From Bifidobacterium breve (GTDB lineage Bacteria > Acidobacteriota > Vicinamibacteria > Vicinamibacterales > CAVVIG01), in the NCBI GenBank assembly GCA_943328785.2, contig CALQBJ020000007.1:1-40073 (forward strand): a stretch of DNA of 40,073 nt, given 5' to 3'. The translations under genes were made by a program, and so were the position numbers. The notes beneath the pieces were generated by a model, which did no database searches, had not been told where the DNA came from, and worked only from the letters and a program-made list of their open reading frames with translations. Shown here piece after piece: positions 1-7,595 of this stretch; positions within the stretch are counted from its first letter, which is position 1, and the number at the start of each line of letters is the position of its first letter.

Positions 1-156
1 GCGCTCGGCGCGCTCACCGGGCTGTGGCTCCTGCACGAGCAGTTGACGCTCGTGCACTGGCTCGGGATCGGCGCCGTAATGATTGCGTCGGCCGGCACGC
101 TCGGCAACGAGTCGGGCGTGGCCGACGTCGGCGACGAGCCGCCTACTTCCGCGTAA
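1..156 (+). CDS. EamA/DMT-family transporter, C-terminal end (partial)
   Basis: Only the last 51 codons are present; the gene begins upstream of the window. The visible residues (GALTGLWLLHEQLT, then HWLGIGAVMIASAG) match the end of an EamA/RhaT-type drug/metabolite transporter: the loop with the conserved glutamate between the last two membrane helices, followed by the final helix and a short hydrophilic tail. The family exports or imports small metabolites across the inner membrane; the substrate cannot be told from this piece. It stops with TAA. Family confidence is moderate because so little is visible. Confidence 0.7.
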   Translation, partial: ALGALTGLWLLHEQLTLVHWLGIGAVMIASAGTLGNESGVADVGDEPPTSA

Positions 157-486
157 CGGTCACCGACGCCGCGGCCGACTTCGCCGGATCGGCGCTGGAC
201 CTACGGTCCCGAACGTCGAAGTGCTCGACTCGGACGGACGCTTGGCCCTGCTGATCAACCCGACAGCGGCGCGTGCCTCGAGGCTGAAGCAGATGGTCGC
301 CCGCCAGCGCGACCCGGTGGCACACTCCGCGCGCGCGTGCTGGCGCGGGTGCGGTCGCTCAGGGCGGGTAAGGCAGGACAGGTCGGGCAGGTATTACAGA
401 ACTCTTACAGTCGCCGCGCGGCACCGCCTCTAAGCTGAATCGACCTGTTTTACTCACGTCGACCCGCATTCTTAGAGGAAACCTTC
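157..486. other. Intergenic region upstream of the desaturase, no gene recognised
   Basis: About 330 bases without a convincing gene. Short open frames exist on both strands but none has a family signature or a good ribosome site. The right-hand part holds a repeated TTACAG half-site (listed separately) and probably the promoter of the desaturase/two-component cluster. Confidence 0.5.
394..410 (+). promoter_or_regulatory. Direct repeat TTACAG-N5-TTACAG, candidate response-regulator site
   Basis: Two identical hexamers start 11 bases apart (394-399 and 405-410), one helical turn, which is the usual spacing for tandem half-sites of OmpR-family regulators. It lies about 75 bases before the desaturase start, and the OmpR-family regulator encoded two genes downstream is the obvious candidate to bind. 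A possible -10 (TAAGCT, 431-436) follows 20 bases later. Binding is inferred, not shown. Confidence 0.4.
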
Positions 487-1344
487 GTGTCCAATCCCTA
501 TCTCGAGAAAGCCAAGCAGCAGTACAAGCAGGGTGTCAGCCCGGTCACCACCGGCGTCCTGATTGTCTTCCACGTGATGTCGCTGTTCGCCGTCTTCACG
601 TTCAGCTGGCGGAACCTCATCGTCGCGCTCGTCCTGCACTGGATGGCTGTAGGCCTGGGCATCAGCATGGGGTACCACCGCCTGCACACGCACCGCGGGT
701 TCAAGACCTACCTGTGGTTCGACTACTTCCTCGCGATCTGCGGCACGCTGACGCTCGAAGGCGGCCCGATCTTCTGGGTGGCGACGCACCGCCTCCACCA
801 TCAGTTCTCCGACCAGCCTGAAGATCCGCATTCGCCGCGCGTCAGCGGGTTCTGGGCGCATGCCGGCTGGATCATCTTCGGTGAGGCCCAGCACGACGAC
901 ACCGCGCGCCTGGCGCGCTACGCGCCCGACCTGAGCAAGGACCGCTTCTACCGCTGGCTCTCGGGCTACCACTGGGTGCCGCTCACCACGCTCGGCCTCG
1001 GGCTGCTCGCCTGGGGCGGCTGGGGGCTGGTGATCTGGGCCATCTTCCTGCGCGTCACCGTCGGCCTGCACGCCACGTGGCTCATCAACTCGGCGACCCA
1101 CATCTTCGGTGGCCGCCGCTTCGAGACCGACGACGACTCGCGCAACGTCTGGTGGGTGGCGCTGCTCACCTTCGGCGAGGGCTGGCACAACAACCACCAT
1201 GCGCATCCGGTGTCGGCGAAGCACGGCCTCGCGTGGTACGAGTTCGACTGGACCTGGGTGTCGCTGAAGCTGCTGAACGCGGTTGGCCTCGTGTGGGACC
1301 TGAAGGTCGCCAACGTCAAGTCGTTGGAAGAAGCCGCCGCCTAG
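487..1344 (+). CDS. Membrane fatty-acid (acyl-CoA/acyl-lipid delta-9 type) desaturase
   Basis: A 285-residue integral membrane di-iron desaturase that introduces a cis double bond into long-chain acyl chains. The three histidine boxes are all present: HRLHTH (H64, H67, H69), HRLHH (H101, H104, H105) and HNNHH (H234, H237, H238). Hydrophobic stretches near residues 22-60 and 160-200 fit the two membrane hairpins of the family, and the length is that of short bacterial DesC/stearoyl-CoA-desaturase-like enzymes without a cytochrome b5 domain. A GAGGAAA ribosome site (475-481) precedes the GTG start at 487. Only 15 bases separate it from a histidine kinase/regulator pair on the same strand, so the three are probably cotranscribed and membrane lipid state may be the regulated property (inference). 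Confidence 0.92.
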   Translation: MSNPYLEKAKQQYKQGVSPVTTGVLIVFHVMSLFAVFTFSWRNLIVALVLHWMAVGLGISMGYHRLHTHRGFKTYLWFDYFLAICGTLTLEGGPIFWVATHRLHHQFSDQPEDPHSPRVSGFWAHAGWIIFGEAQHDDTARLARYAPDLSKDRFYRWLSGYHWVPLTTLGLGLLAWGGWGLVIWAIFLRVTVGLHATWLINSATHIFGGRRFETDDDSRNVWWVALLTFGEGWHNNHHAHPVSAKHGLAWYEFDWTWVSLKLLNAVGLVWDLKVANVKSLEEAAA

Positions 1345-1359
1345 TCGTATCCTGACCCC

Positions 1360-2271
1360 ATGCGGTCAGGGGCTCTCCGGAAGTCGATCGTCTTCATCGT
1401 CCTGGGCATCCTGGGCGTTGGCGGCGCGATCGCCCTCAACATCGGATGGGTCATCTTCTCGTGGAGAGAGGCCGGGCTACTGATAGCCGGCCTCATTCTC
1501 TTTCCCCTCATCATCACTGGCGTCGTGCTGAACACCATCTTCCTGGTGCGCGAAATCCGCCGGAACGAACAGCACGAAAACTTCATCAACGCCGTCACGC
1601 ACGAGCTGAAGACGCCGATTGCGTCGGTGAAGCTGCACCTGCAGACGCTGCAGCAACGGCCGGTGGACGAGCCGAAGCGGCAGGAGTTCTACCAGGTGAT
1701 GGTGGACGACTGCGACCGCCTGCTCAGCACCGTCGAACAGGTGCTGCGCGCCGGCCGCCTGCGTAACGGCCAGACGAAAGGCGGCTTCCGTCCCATCGAT
1801 CTGGGGCGCGTCATGGACGAATGTCTGGCGCTGGCCCAGACCCGCTACCGGCTCACGCCAGGCGAGCTCACCTACAATGCGACGTTCCCGGCCGAACGGC
1901 CGCCGCGCGTACTCGGTGACGAGGACGACCTCAAGGCGGTGGTGCTGAACCTCATCGACAACGCCATCAAGTACTCGGGCAACAGCGTGACGGTGGCCGT
2001 GGAACTGACGCAGTCCGGCACGCGTGCTGCCACCATCCGCGTGAGCGACCGCGGCCTCGGCATCCCTGTCGCCGAGCTGAGCCAGATCTTCAAGCGGTTC
2101 TACCGCATCCCCGGCGCGATGACCTCGCGCATCAAGGGCGCAGGCCTCGGCCTGTTCATCGTGCGCGCGGTGGTGGCGCGGCACGGCGGCACGGTGTTCG
2201 CTGAAAGCGACGGCGAGGGACTGGGCACGACCTTCACCGTGCAGTTGCCGCTCACAACGGTCACGTCATGA
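1360..2271 (+). CDS. Sensor histidine kinase, two membrane helices and no separate sensor domain
   Basis: A 303-residue kinase. Residues about 8-30 and 38-63 are membrane helices joined by a very short loop, so there is no periplasmic sensing domain. The HisKA motif NAVTHELKTP places the phosphorylated histidine at H81. The ATPase domain has the N box (NLIDNAIKYSG), G1 (DRGLGIP), F box (FKRFYRIPG) and G2 (GAGLGLFIV). The stop overlaps the regulator start by four bases (ATGA, 2268-2271), showing translational coupling. Kinases with only membrane helices as input often sense the bilayer or a membrane partner; the desaturase immediately upstream suggests lipid state, but that is inference. Confidence 0.93.
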   Translation: MRSGALRKSIVFIVLGILGVGGAIALNIGWVIFSWREAGLLIAGLILFPLIITGVVLNTIFLVREIRRNEQHENFINAVTHELKTPIASVKLHLQTLQQRPVDEPKRQEFYQVMVDDCDRLLSTVEQVLRAGRLRNGQTKGGFRPIDLGRVMDECLALAQTRYRLTPGELTYNATFPAERPPRVLGDEDDLKAVVLNLIDNAIKYSGNSVTVAVELTQSGTRAATIRVSDRGLGIPVAELSQIFKRFYRIPGAMTSRIKGAGLGLFIVRAVVARHGGTVFAESDGEGLGTTFTVQLPLTTVTS

Positions 2272-3023
2272 GCCGCATCCTCGTCGTCGAAGACGAACGG
2301 CACCTGGCCGACGGCCTGCGGTTCAACCTGGAGGCCGACGACCACGAGGTCGACCTTGCCGACACCGGCGAGGATGCCCTGCGCCTGCTCACCGAACAGC
2401 CGCGCCGTTACGACCTGGTGGTGCTCGACGTCATGCTGCCCGGCATCAACGGCTTCGAGGTGACGGCCGAGTTGCGCCGGCAGCAGCTCTACGTGCCGGT
2501 CCTCATCCTCACGGCGCGCGGCCGGTCGGACGATGTGCTGAGCGGCTTCGGAGCGGGGGCCGACGACTACCTCACCAAGCCGTTCGAGCTGCCGATTTTC
2601 CTCTCGCGTGTACGCGGCCTGCTGCGCCGCCACGAGTGGTTCCGGCTCGACGTGCAGAACCAGCCCGGTCCGGCGACGCCGCCGCTCAGCGCATTCGCGT
2701 TCGGCGACAAGGTGATCGACTTCGAACAGCTCGAGGTGCGCGTGGGCGAGCGGCGGATGCCGCTGACGCTGATGGAAGCGGCCCTGCTCCGCTACTTCGT
2801 CGAGAACGAGGGCAAGCCGGTGGCGCGCAAGACGATCCTCGATCGCGTCTGGAACGTGCACGAAGACACCGACACCCGCGCCATCGACAACTTCGTGGTG
2901 CGCATCCGCCGCTACATCGAGGACGAGCCCGCCCGTCCGCGGCACCTGCAGACCGTTCGCGGCGTCGGCTACCGCTTCGTCGCCAACCCGGAACTGGTAC
3001 CAGGGGCTCCGCTACAGGTGTAG
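2268..3023 (+). CDS. OmpR/PhoB-family response regulator
   Basis: A 251-residue DNA-binding regulator, partner of the kinase just upstream. The receiver domain (1-120) has the acidic pocket VEDE, the phospho-acceptor D54 in VVLDVMLPG, the conserved T82 in LTARG and K104 in YLTKPFE. The C-terminal winged helix (about 140-240) ends with the family motif TVRGVGYRF. It starts inside the kinase stop codon. A tandem TTACAG repeat with 11-base spacing upstream of the desaturase is a candidate autoregulatory target. Confidence 0.94.
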   Translation: MSRILVVEDERHLADGLRFNLEADDHEVDLADTGEDALRLLTEQPRRYDLVVLDVMLPGINGFEVTAELRRQQLYVPVLILTARGRSDDVLSGFGAGADDYLTKPFELPIFLSRVRGLLRRHEWFRLDVQNQPGPATPPLSAFAFGDKVIDFEQLEVRVGERRMPLTLMEAALLRYFVENEGKPVARKTILDRVWNVHEDTDTRAIDNFVVRIRRYIEDEPARPRHLQTVRGVGYRFVANPELVPGAPLQV

Positions 3024-3072
3024 GCGGGCGGTGCGCCGGTCGGTCGCCATCCCCGGTATAGTCGGATACACA

Positions 3073-3708
3073 ATGCGTCGGACCGTGTTCATCAAGCTCG
3101 TCCTCGGGCTGGTTGCCCTTGGCATTTTCGGCGTGCTGTTCGTCCGCTCCGCGCGGAGCACCGGCTCCACCCCCTACACGATGGCGCGAGCCGGTCTGGC
3201 CGGGTGGACCGTCGCGCTGGCGCCAGATGCCGACACGTCAGGCGTGATGCTGGCGCTCTTCCCGCCGAACGGCATGGGCCGCCCGCTCTTCAGCCAGCTC
3301 TTCTCGCGGTCGGGCCTGTCGCTCAGCGGTCCGAATCCGGTGGCGATGCCGCTGGTGCTGAAAGGCGAATACGACCGGGCGTTGTCGACGACGGTGACTC
3401 CTGACGCGCTGCTCGCCCTGGCGCGCGAGAGCGGGCTCGAGTCGATCCAGCCGAAACCGGTCTGCATGGCGACACGGCGGGTGAGCGAGCCCGGACTGAC
3501 GCGCGAGCTCTTCTTCGTGCGCTTCGAGCACGCGCCGTTCGCGCCGTTCCGTCAGCAGGTCGCGGCACGCGCCGCGGGTCGCGCGTTCGAGGCCAGCAGC
3601 CTCTCGCCGGTCCTCATCATCGCGGCCACCGACGGCGCCTTCTCCACCTGGCTACCGCTCGAAGGCGACGGCACGAGCGACTGCCTGGCACCCCTCACGC
3701 TGGAGTGA
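3073..3708 (+). CDS. Membrane-anchored protein of unknown function
   Basis: 211 residues from the ATG at 3073 (a GTG at 3031 in the same frame would add 14 residues with no signal-like character). It begins with basic residues and one hydrophobic helix (about 5-24), consistent with an uncleaved anchor facing the periplasm. The remainder is a soluble domain with two cysteines (in KPVCMATRR and SDCLAPL) that might pair. I recognise no family. It follows the response regulator by about 50 bases on the same strand and may be part of that unit. Confidence 0.7.
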   Translation: MRRTVFIKLVLGLVALGIFGVLFVRSARSTGSTPYTMARAGLAGWTVALAPDADTSGVMLALFPPNGMGRPLFSQLFSRSGLSLSGPNPVAMPLVLKGEYDRALSTTVTPDALLALARESGLESIQPKPVCMATRRVSEPGLTRELFFVRFEHAPFAPFRQQVAARAAGRAFEASSLSPVLIIAATDGAFSTWLPLEGDGTSDCLAPLTLE

Positions 3709-3729
3709 CTCGTCCAGAGCGCTCGAGAC

Positions 3730-4584
3730 TTACGGCGGGAACCCGAACGCCAGCTTGACCGCGGCGTACTCGGGGTGCACGTCGCCCGAGGCACTCCGGA
3801 TCACCAGCGCCGGCTCCACCCACGTCCGGCCGCGCATCTCCTCGGGGAGATCGCCCGACCGCATCATCGCGAACAACTCCACCAGCGGCGCATCGCCTTC
3901 ACGAAACACCACCGGCCTGCGCCGGACGATCACCGCCGCCGCGTCGGCGGCGGCTCGCTGCAGGCGGTCGAGTTGCTTCGAGGGGAACACGCAGGCGAAT
4001 AGTCCGCCAGGGGCGAGGTGCGCCGTCGCCACCCTGGTGTAATCCGCGATGTCGCCCCGCACTTCGAAGCGGCACTGGATCTTCTGTGGATGATCCCCTT
4101 CGTTGCCGGTGCCGAGCGGAAAGTAGGGGGGGCTGCCGAGCACCAGGTCGAACTGCTCGTCGGCGCCGAGCGCCTCGGGATCGCGGAAGTCGCCGAGCCT
4201 GATGTCGTAGCGCGCCGTCAGGCCGTTGTAGGCCGCCGACTTGCGCGCCAGGCGCACGCTCTCCTCTTGCGCCTCGATGGTGACGAACCGGGCGCCGGGC
4301 AGGCGCCACGCCGCCACCATGCCGACCGATCCGATCCCCGAGCCGAGGTCGAGCACACGGGACGCCGTCGGCGCCCAACTGCTGCCATACCACGCCGTCA
4401 GCACATCGTCGGTCGAGAAGCGATGCCCGGCGCGCAGTTGGAAGAGACGGAAGTGACCGCTGATGGCATCGAGCGACTCGCCGGGCGGGACGTCGGGCGC
4501 CGGTTCGCCGCCGGGCGGCATCGGTCCGGGCTTGGCCCATCCGCGGAAGTGGGAGCTGTGCAGGTGCATCGGGCGGTCGGCCAT
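3730..4584 (-). CDS. TrmN6-like tRNA1(Val) adenine-N6 methyltransferase
   Basis: A 284-residue class I SAM-dependent methyltransferase of the TrmN6/YfiC type, which in enterobacteria methylates A37 of tRNA1(Val). An N-terminal segment with FQLRAGHRFSTDD (about 48-60) matches the conserved start of these enzymes. Motif I is VLDLGSGIG (78-86), the acidic SAM contact is in TIEAQ (E104) and the catalytic motif is SPPYF (151-155). The usual motif in TrmN6 is NPPY; serine replaces asparagine here, which also occurs in other amino-methyltransferases. The first 35 residues are low-complexity and proline-rich, so the true start may be later. It is a lone gene, convergent with the gene before it. Confidence 0.8.
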   Translation of the reverse strand: MADRPMHLHSSHFRGWAKPGPMPPGGEPAPDVPPGESLDAISGHFRLFQLRAGHRFSTDDVLTAWYGSSWAPTASRVLDLGSGIGSVGMVAAWRLPGARFVTIEAQEESVRLARKSAAYNGLTARYDIRLGDFRDPEALGADEQFDLVLGSPPYFPLGTGNEGDHPQKIQCRFEVRGDIADYTRVATAHLAPGGLFACVFPSKQLDRLQRAAADAAAVIVRRRPVVFREGDAPLVELFAMMRSGDLPEEMRGRTWVEPALVIRSASGDVHPEYAAVKLAFGFPP

Positions 4585-4635
4585 CGTGCGTCCATCACAT
4601 CACGAGGCGGCGGGTTGGTGCCAGTCGGTATTGCG

Positions 4636-4667
4636 ATAAGGCCCCTTTAAGGTTCGCCGGCCACACT
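4636..4667 (+). promoter_or_regulatory. Promoter 1 of the redox module with PmrA/QseB-like box
   Basis: Half-sites ATAAG (4636-4640) and TTAAG (4647-4651) start 11 bases apart and are followed after exactly 10 bases by a possible -10, CACACT (4662-4667). The same layout recurs at 7113-7144. PmrA/QseB-type regulators bind CTTAA half-sites 11 bases apart that replace the -35. The regulator at 7596 is of this type. It lies about 35 bases before the small gene at 4702. Confidence 0.5.
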
Positions 4668-4701
4668 CCTCACCAGGTTCTACAGGACAAGGAGATGTGC
4701 C

Positions 4702-5085
4702 ATGCACGGTTCCGCGAATCGATCAGTCGTCATCGTCTCGGGGTTACTCACGCTGCTGCTGCTGTGTGGAGCGACGCTGGCCCTCGCCCTTCATAACGGG
4801 TGGTTGCGCACCGGTGCGGACGCGCCGGTCGCCGACACCCTCTCGGCGCAGGCACCGCCCGCGGCCGATGGCGCCCAGGATGAGGTCGCGGCGTATCGCA
4901 CGAAGCTCGAGGACGCCTATCGCGCACTCGATAACGCCTACGTCCAGGTCCAGACCCTCCAGTCGGCGCAGTCGGCCGACGCGCCGCTCGCACGCCGCGG
5001 CGACCGCGTTGAACGTCGCGAGCATGACGATGATGACGGCCCTCGCGAGCGCACGGTTGGGCGGCAGCGTTCGGAGCGCCACTGA
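4702..5085 (+). CDS. Small membrane-anchored coiled-coil protein, first gene of the redox module
   Basis: 127 residues with a strong ribosome site (AAGGAG, 4689-4694) seven bases before the ATG. One membrane helix (about 8-30) is followed by a proline/alanine-rich linker, a helical stretch with regular leucine and tyrosine spacing (about 55-85, LEDAYRALDNAYVQVQTLQ) that may form a coiled coil, and a highly charged tail rich in Arg, Asp and Glu. The hydrophilic part probably faces the periplasm, though topology cannot be proven. I do not recognise a named family. It lies directly ahead of another anchored small protein, an ApbE flavin transferase and a ferric-reductase-like protein, so a structural or electron-transfer accessory role is likely (inference). 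Confidence 0.72.
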   Translation: MHGSANRSVVIVSGLLTLLLLCGATLALALHNGWLRTGADAPVADTLSAQAPPAADGAQDEVAAYRTKLEDAYRALDNAYVQVQTLQSAQSADAPLARRGDRVERREHDDDDGPRERTVGRQRSERH

Positions 5086-5133
5086 CCACGCCGTGCCCGG
5101 CACCGCCACACTGCTGCAGGGGAGACGCACGTC

Positions 5134-5469
5134 ATGACACCCACACCGCACACCAGCTCACCGAACGGTCAGCCGGCCGCCAACCACACAGCGCCTGCCG
5201 CCGGTGCCAGCCAGTGGTGGAAGGCGTGGCTGCTGCTCACGAGTCTCGGCGTCACCGCCCTCGGATGGGTGGCGTTTCCGGAGGCTGAGCACACGGCCGC
5301 CAGCGCCGTCGCCTCGACCCTGCCGCCCGCACCGGCCGCGCCGGGCAGTGTCGTACGCGTCCCGGTTGCAGGCGGCATCGCACGTCGCCCAACCAACGCC
5401 ACTGCCCTGCGCGCCATTCCGCAGCAGCCCGTGTTCCGGACGCCGGTGACGCGCACGCGGCGCTCGTGA
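5134..5469 (+). CDS. Small single-helix membrane protein of the redox module
   Basis: 111 residues. A polar N-terminus (1-25) leads into one membrane helix (about 27-50, WWKAWLLLTSLGVTALGWVAF), then a low-complexity Ala/Pro region and an end rich in Arg and Thr (PVFRTPVTRTRRS). Its stop overlaps the GTG at 5466, the first possible start of the ApbE gene, so the two are translationally coupled. I looked for the Ser/Thr-Gly-Ala-Thr type flavinylation motif expected of an ApbE substrate and did not find it. Function unknown; context ties it to the ApbE/ferric-reductase pair. Confidence 0.7.
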   Translation: MTPTPHTSSPNGQPAANHTAPAAGASQWWKAWLLLTSLGVTALGWVAFPEAEHTAASAVASTLPPAPAAPGSVVRVPVAGGIARRPTNATALRAIPQQPVFRTPVTRTRRS

Positions 5470-5474
5470 GAGCC

Positions 5475-6425
5475 ATGCTGCTCGAACATCACTGTCGCGC
5501 GATGAACACGAGCGTCGACCTCTGGGTGTGGTCCGCCTCGCCACAGCAGGAGGCGCACGTGCGTCAGTCACTCCTGTGGGCCGAGGGCGTCTTCGCGCGC
5601 GTCGAGCGCGAGCTGAGCCGCTTCCGCCCTGCCTCCGGGCTCAGCGCGGTGAACCGTGCGGCCGGCAGCGGACGCCACGCGGTGTCGCCGCTGCTGTGCA
5701 CGGTGCTCGGTGCCGCGCTGGATGCCGCGGCTGACAGCGGTGGCATCTACGACCCCACACTCCTGAAGACGATGGAGCGCATCGGATACGACCGGTCGTT
5801 CGAGACGCTCGCGCAGCAGCGCGACCCCGCGGTTGACGAGGCGCGTCCCACGCTGGGAGCGTGGCGGCGCGTCGAGCTCGACTGCCACGCCGGCCTCGTC
5901 TCGCTCCCGGCAGACCTGGCGGTCGACCTCGGGGGTATCGCGAAAGGCTGGACCGTCGACCGTGTGGCGACGGCGCTCGCACCGCTGGGTCCGGTCCTCG
6001 TCGATGCCGGCGGCGACCTGCGCGCCATCGGCACCGTTGGGGATGAGCCCTGGCCCATCGCTGTCCAGGATCCGTTCGAGCCGGACCAGGACCGGTCGCT
6101 CGTTCGCCTCGCAAGCGGTGCACTGGCCACCAGCAGCGTGGGCGGACGCCGCTGGAACCGCGGCACTCGCGTGTTCCACCACGTGGTCGACCCACGCACC
6201 GGCACCTCGGCCGACAGCGACCTCCATTCGGTGACGGTGCACGCCGCGCACGCCGTAGCGGCCGACGTCGCGGCCAAGGTGGTGCTGGTGCTCGGCAGCG
6301 AGGCGGGCGCCGCGTACCTCACCGAGCGACACCTGTCCGGCTTGCTGACCGACACGCACGGCCGCGAGATCGTCGTTGGCCACTTCGCGCACGAAAGGAC
6401 ACCACGTCATGCATCAACCCACTGA
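5475..6425 (+). CDS. apbE: FAD:protein FMN transferase (ApbE family)
   Basis: 316 residues from the ATG at 5475; a GTG at 5466 overlapping the preceding stop would add three. ApbE transfers FMN from FAD to a threonine of extracytoplasmic redox proteins. Family hallmarks in order: SRFRPASGLSAVNRAAG near 45-60, the YDPTLL segment, the Mg/FAD-site motif VDLGGIAKGWTVD, LVDAGGDLRAIG, TSSVGG, and HHVVDPRTGT near the end. No signal peptide or lipobox is seen, unlike many periplasmic ApbE proteins, so location is uncertain. It overlaps the ferric-reductase-like gene by 17 bases, so the two act together. The FMN acceptor is not evident in the neighbourhood. Confidence 0.93.
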   Translation: MLLEHHCRAMNTSVDLWVWSASPQQEAHVRQSLLWAEGVFARVERELSRFRPASGLSAVNRAAGSGRHAVSPLLCTVLGAALDAAADSGGIYDPTLLKTMERIGYDRSFETLAQQRDPAVDEARPTLGAWRRVELDCHAGLVSLPADLAVDLGGIAKGWTVDRVATALAPLGPVLVDAGGDLRAIGTVGDEPWPIAVQDPFEPDQDRSLVRLASGALATSSVGGRRWNRGTRVFHHVVDPRTGTSADSDLHSVTVHAAHAVAADVAAKVVLVLGSEAGAAYLTERHLSGLLTDTHGREIVVGHFAHERTPRHASTH

Positions 6426-7086
6426 GCGTATCGAGAGCGCGGTCGCACCGGGCAGCCTGTTCCTGAGCGCGGTGGCGGGCGCCGCGCTGGCAGCCGGCGG
6501 CTTTGCGATCGGGGTCGGCGCCACCGGGGTCGCGGGCGAATCGACGTCGTTCTGGTATCTGAGCCGGGCGTCCGGATTCGTCGCCTACCTGTTGCTCTGG
6601 GGTTCGGTGATGTGGGGCCTGTTGCTCAGCACGGGAACCGGCCGCGCGTGGGCACGCCCGCCACAACTGCTCGGCGCACACGAGTACCTCAGCAGCCTGA
6701 GCGTCGGATTCGCCTGCTTCCATAGTCTGGTTCTGCTGGGCGACCGTTACGTGGCGTTCTCCCTCGGGGCCATCATCGTGCCGTTCGCCGGGCAGCACCA
6801 GCCGCTCCTGGTGGCCTGCGGGCAGGTGGCGCTCTGGCTCTCGCTGCTGCTGATTGGCAGTTTCCAGGTGCGGCGCCGGCTCGGCGGCCAGTTGTGGCGT
6901 CGGCTGCACTACGCCAGTTTCGTGGCGTTCTGGCTGGCGTTCGTCCACGGCGTGCTCGTCGGCAGCGAGACCGCAATGGTCTGGGCCACCGCCCTCTACC
7001 TCGGCACGGCGGGCACGGTGCTCTTCCTGACGATGCACCGGGTGCTGTCGACACCGCGACTGCAGACGATGATGGCCGGCTCGTGA
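6409..7086 (+). CDS. Ferric-reductase-like transmembrane haem protein
   Basis: 225 residues, ATG at 6409 after GAAAGGAC. Six hydrophobic segments form the ferric-reductase-like (MsrQ/YedZ-related) bundle. Four histidines lie as two pairs, H91/H105 and H167/H180, spaced 14 and 13 residues on successive helices, as expected for bis-His b-haem ligation across the membrane. There is no NAD(P)H/FAD reductase domain, so electrons must come from or go to a partner, presumably the ApbE-modified flavoprotein. The gene overlaps apbE and is followed by a second predicted promoter. Role: transmembrane electron transfer in an extracytosolic flavin system (inference from families and order). Confidence 0.88.
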   Translation: MHQPTERIESAVAPGSLFLSAVAGAALAAGGFAIGVGATGVAGESTSFWYLSRASGFVAYLLLWGSVMWGLLLSTGTGRAWARPPQLLGAHEYLSSLSVGFACFHSLVLLGDRYVAFSLGAIIVPFAGQHQPLLVACGQVALWLSLLLIGSFQVRRRLGGQLWRRLHYASFVAFWLAFVHGVLVGSETAMVWATALYLGTAGTVLFLTMHRVLSTPRLQTMMAGS

Positions 7087-7112
7087 GCCCCCGCCGACGT
7101 CAACGGGAGGCG

Positions 7113-7144
7113 TTAAGGAACCTGTAAGATTCACTGCCTACACT
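7113..7144 (+). promoter_or_regulatory. Promoter 2 of the redox module with PmrA/QseB-like box
   Basis: TTAAG (7113-7117) and GTAAG (7124-7128) start 11 bases apart and are followed after exactly 10 bases by a -10-like TACACT (7139-7144). Layout and spacing are the same as at 4636-4667, suggesting a shared activator, most likely the response regulator at 7596. It precedes the gene at 7176. Confidence 0.52.
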
Positions 7145-7175
7145 GGCTTTCGAGACTTAACACTTGGAGGCCGAG

Positions 7176-7583
7176 ATGAACACCACACACCACGGACACG
7201 ACCTGCGAAGCCTGACGAACCGGATCATTGCAGTCATCGACGATGCCGAGAATGCCCACGCCGCCGTCGAGACGCTCGAACGTGTCGGCATCCCGGAATC
7301 GGAAGTGGCCGACCTCTCCGGACCGGAGGCGCTGCACCAGGTGGACGCCGAGGGTGCGCACAGCGGCGGCTTGACGCATGCGCTGCGTGCCATGCAGAGC
7401 CTGCACATCGAAGGCAACCACCTTCGCCGCTATGAGTCCGAACTCGCCAGCGGACACCACGTCGTGGACGTGCACGTCCATGTCGGCGGCGACTGGGCCT
7501 CAATCGTGCAGGTGCTTCGCAACCATGGCGCCCATTTCATCAATGCCTACGGACAGTGGACCATCGAGCGTGTGGCCGCCTGA
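7176..7583 (+). CDS. General-stress-protein-17M-like small cytoplasmic protein
   Basis: 135 residues. The ATG at 7176 follows a TTGGAGG ribosome site by six bases. The N-terminal half (RIIAVIDDAENAHAAVETLERVG) has the beta-alpha pattern and wording of the heat-induced/general stress protein 17M domain, where a short strand precedes a helix scanning for sequence partners. The C-terminal part (HHVVDVHVHVGGDW, then NHGAHFINAYGQWT) is typical of small bacterial proteins in which this domain is followed by a Tyr/Trp-rich end. No membrane helix. It is the first gene behind promoter 2 and precedes the two-component genes by 12 bases. Its molecular role is not known. Confidence 0.68.
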   Translation: MNTTHHGHDLRSLTNRIIAVIDDAENAHAAVETLERVGIPESEVADLSGPEALHQVDAEGAHSGGLTHALRAMQSLHIEGNHLRRYESELASGHHVVDVHVHVGGDWASIVQVLRNHGAHFINAYGQWTIERVAA

Positions 7584-7595
7584 TCAGGGAGTTTC

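Noticed and set aside
4702-5469. FMN-acceptor (Ser/Thr-Gly-Ala-Thr) motif in the small proteins
   Set aside because: The only similar string (CGATLAL) is inside the membrane helix and lacks the motif context, so it was not called.
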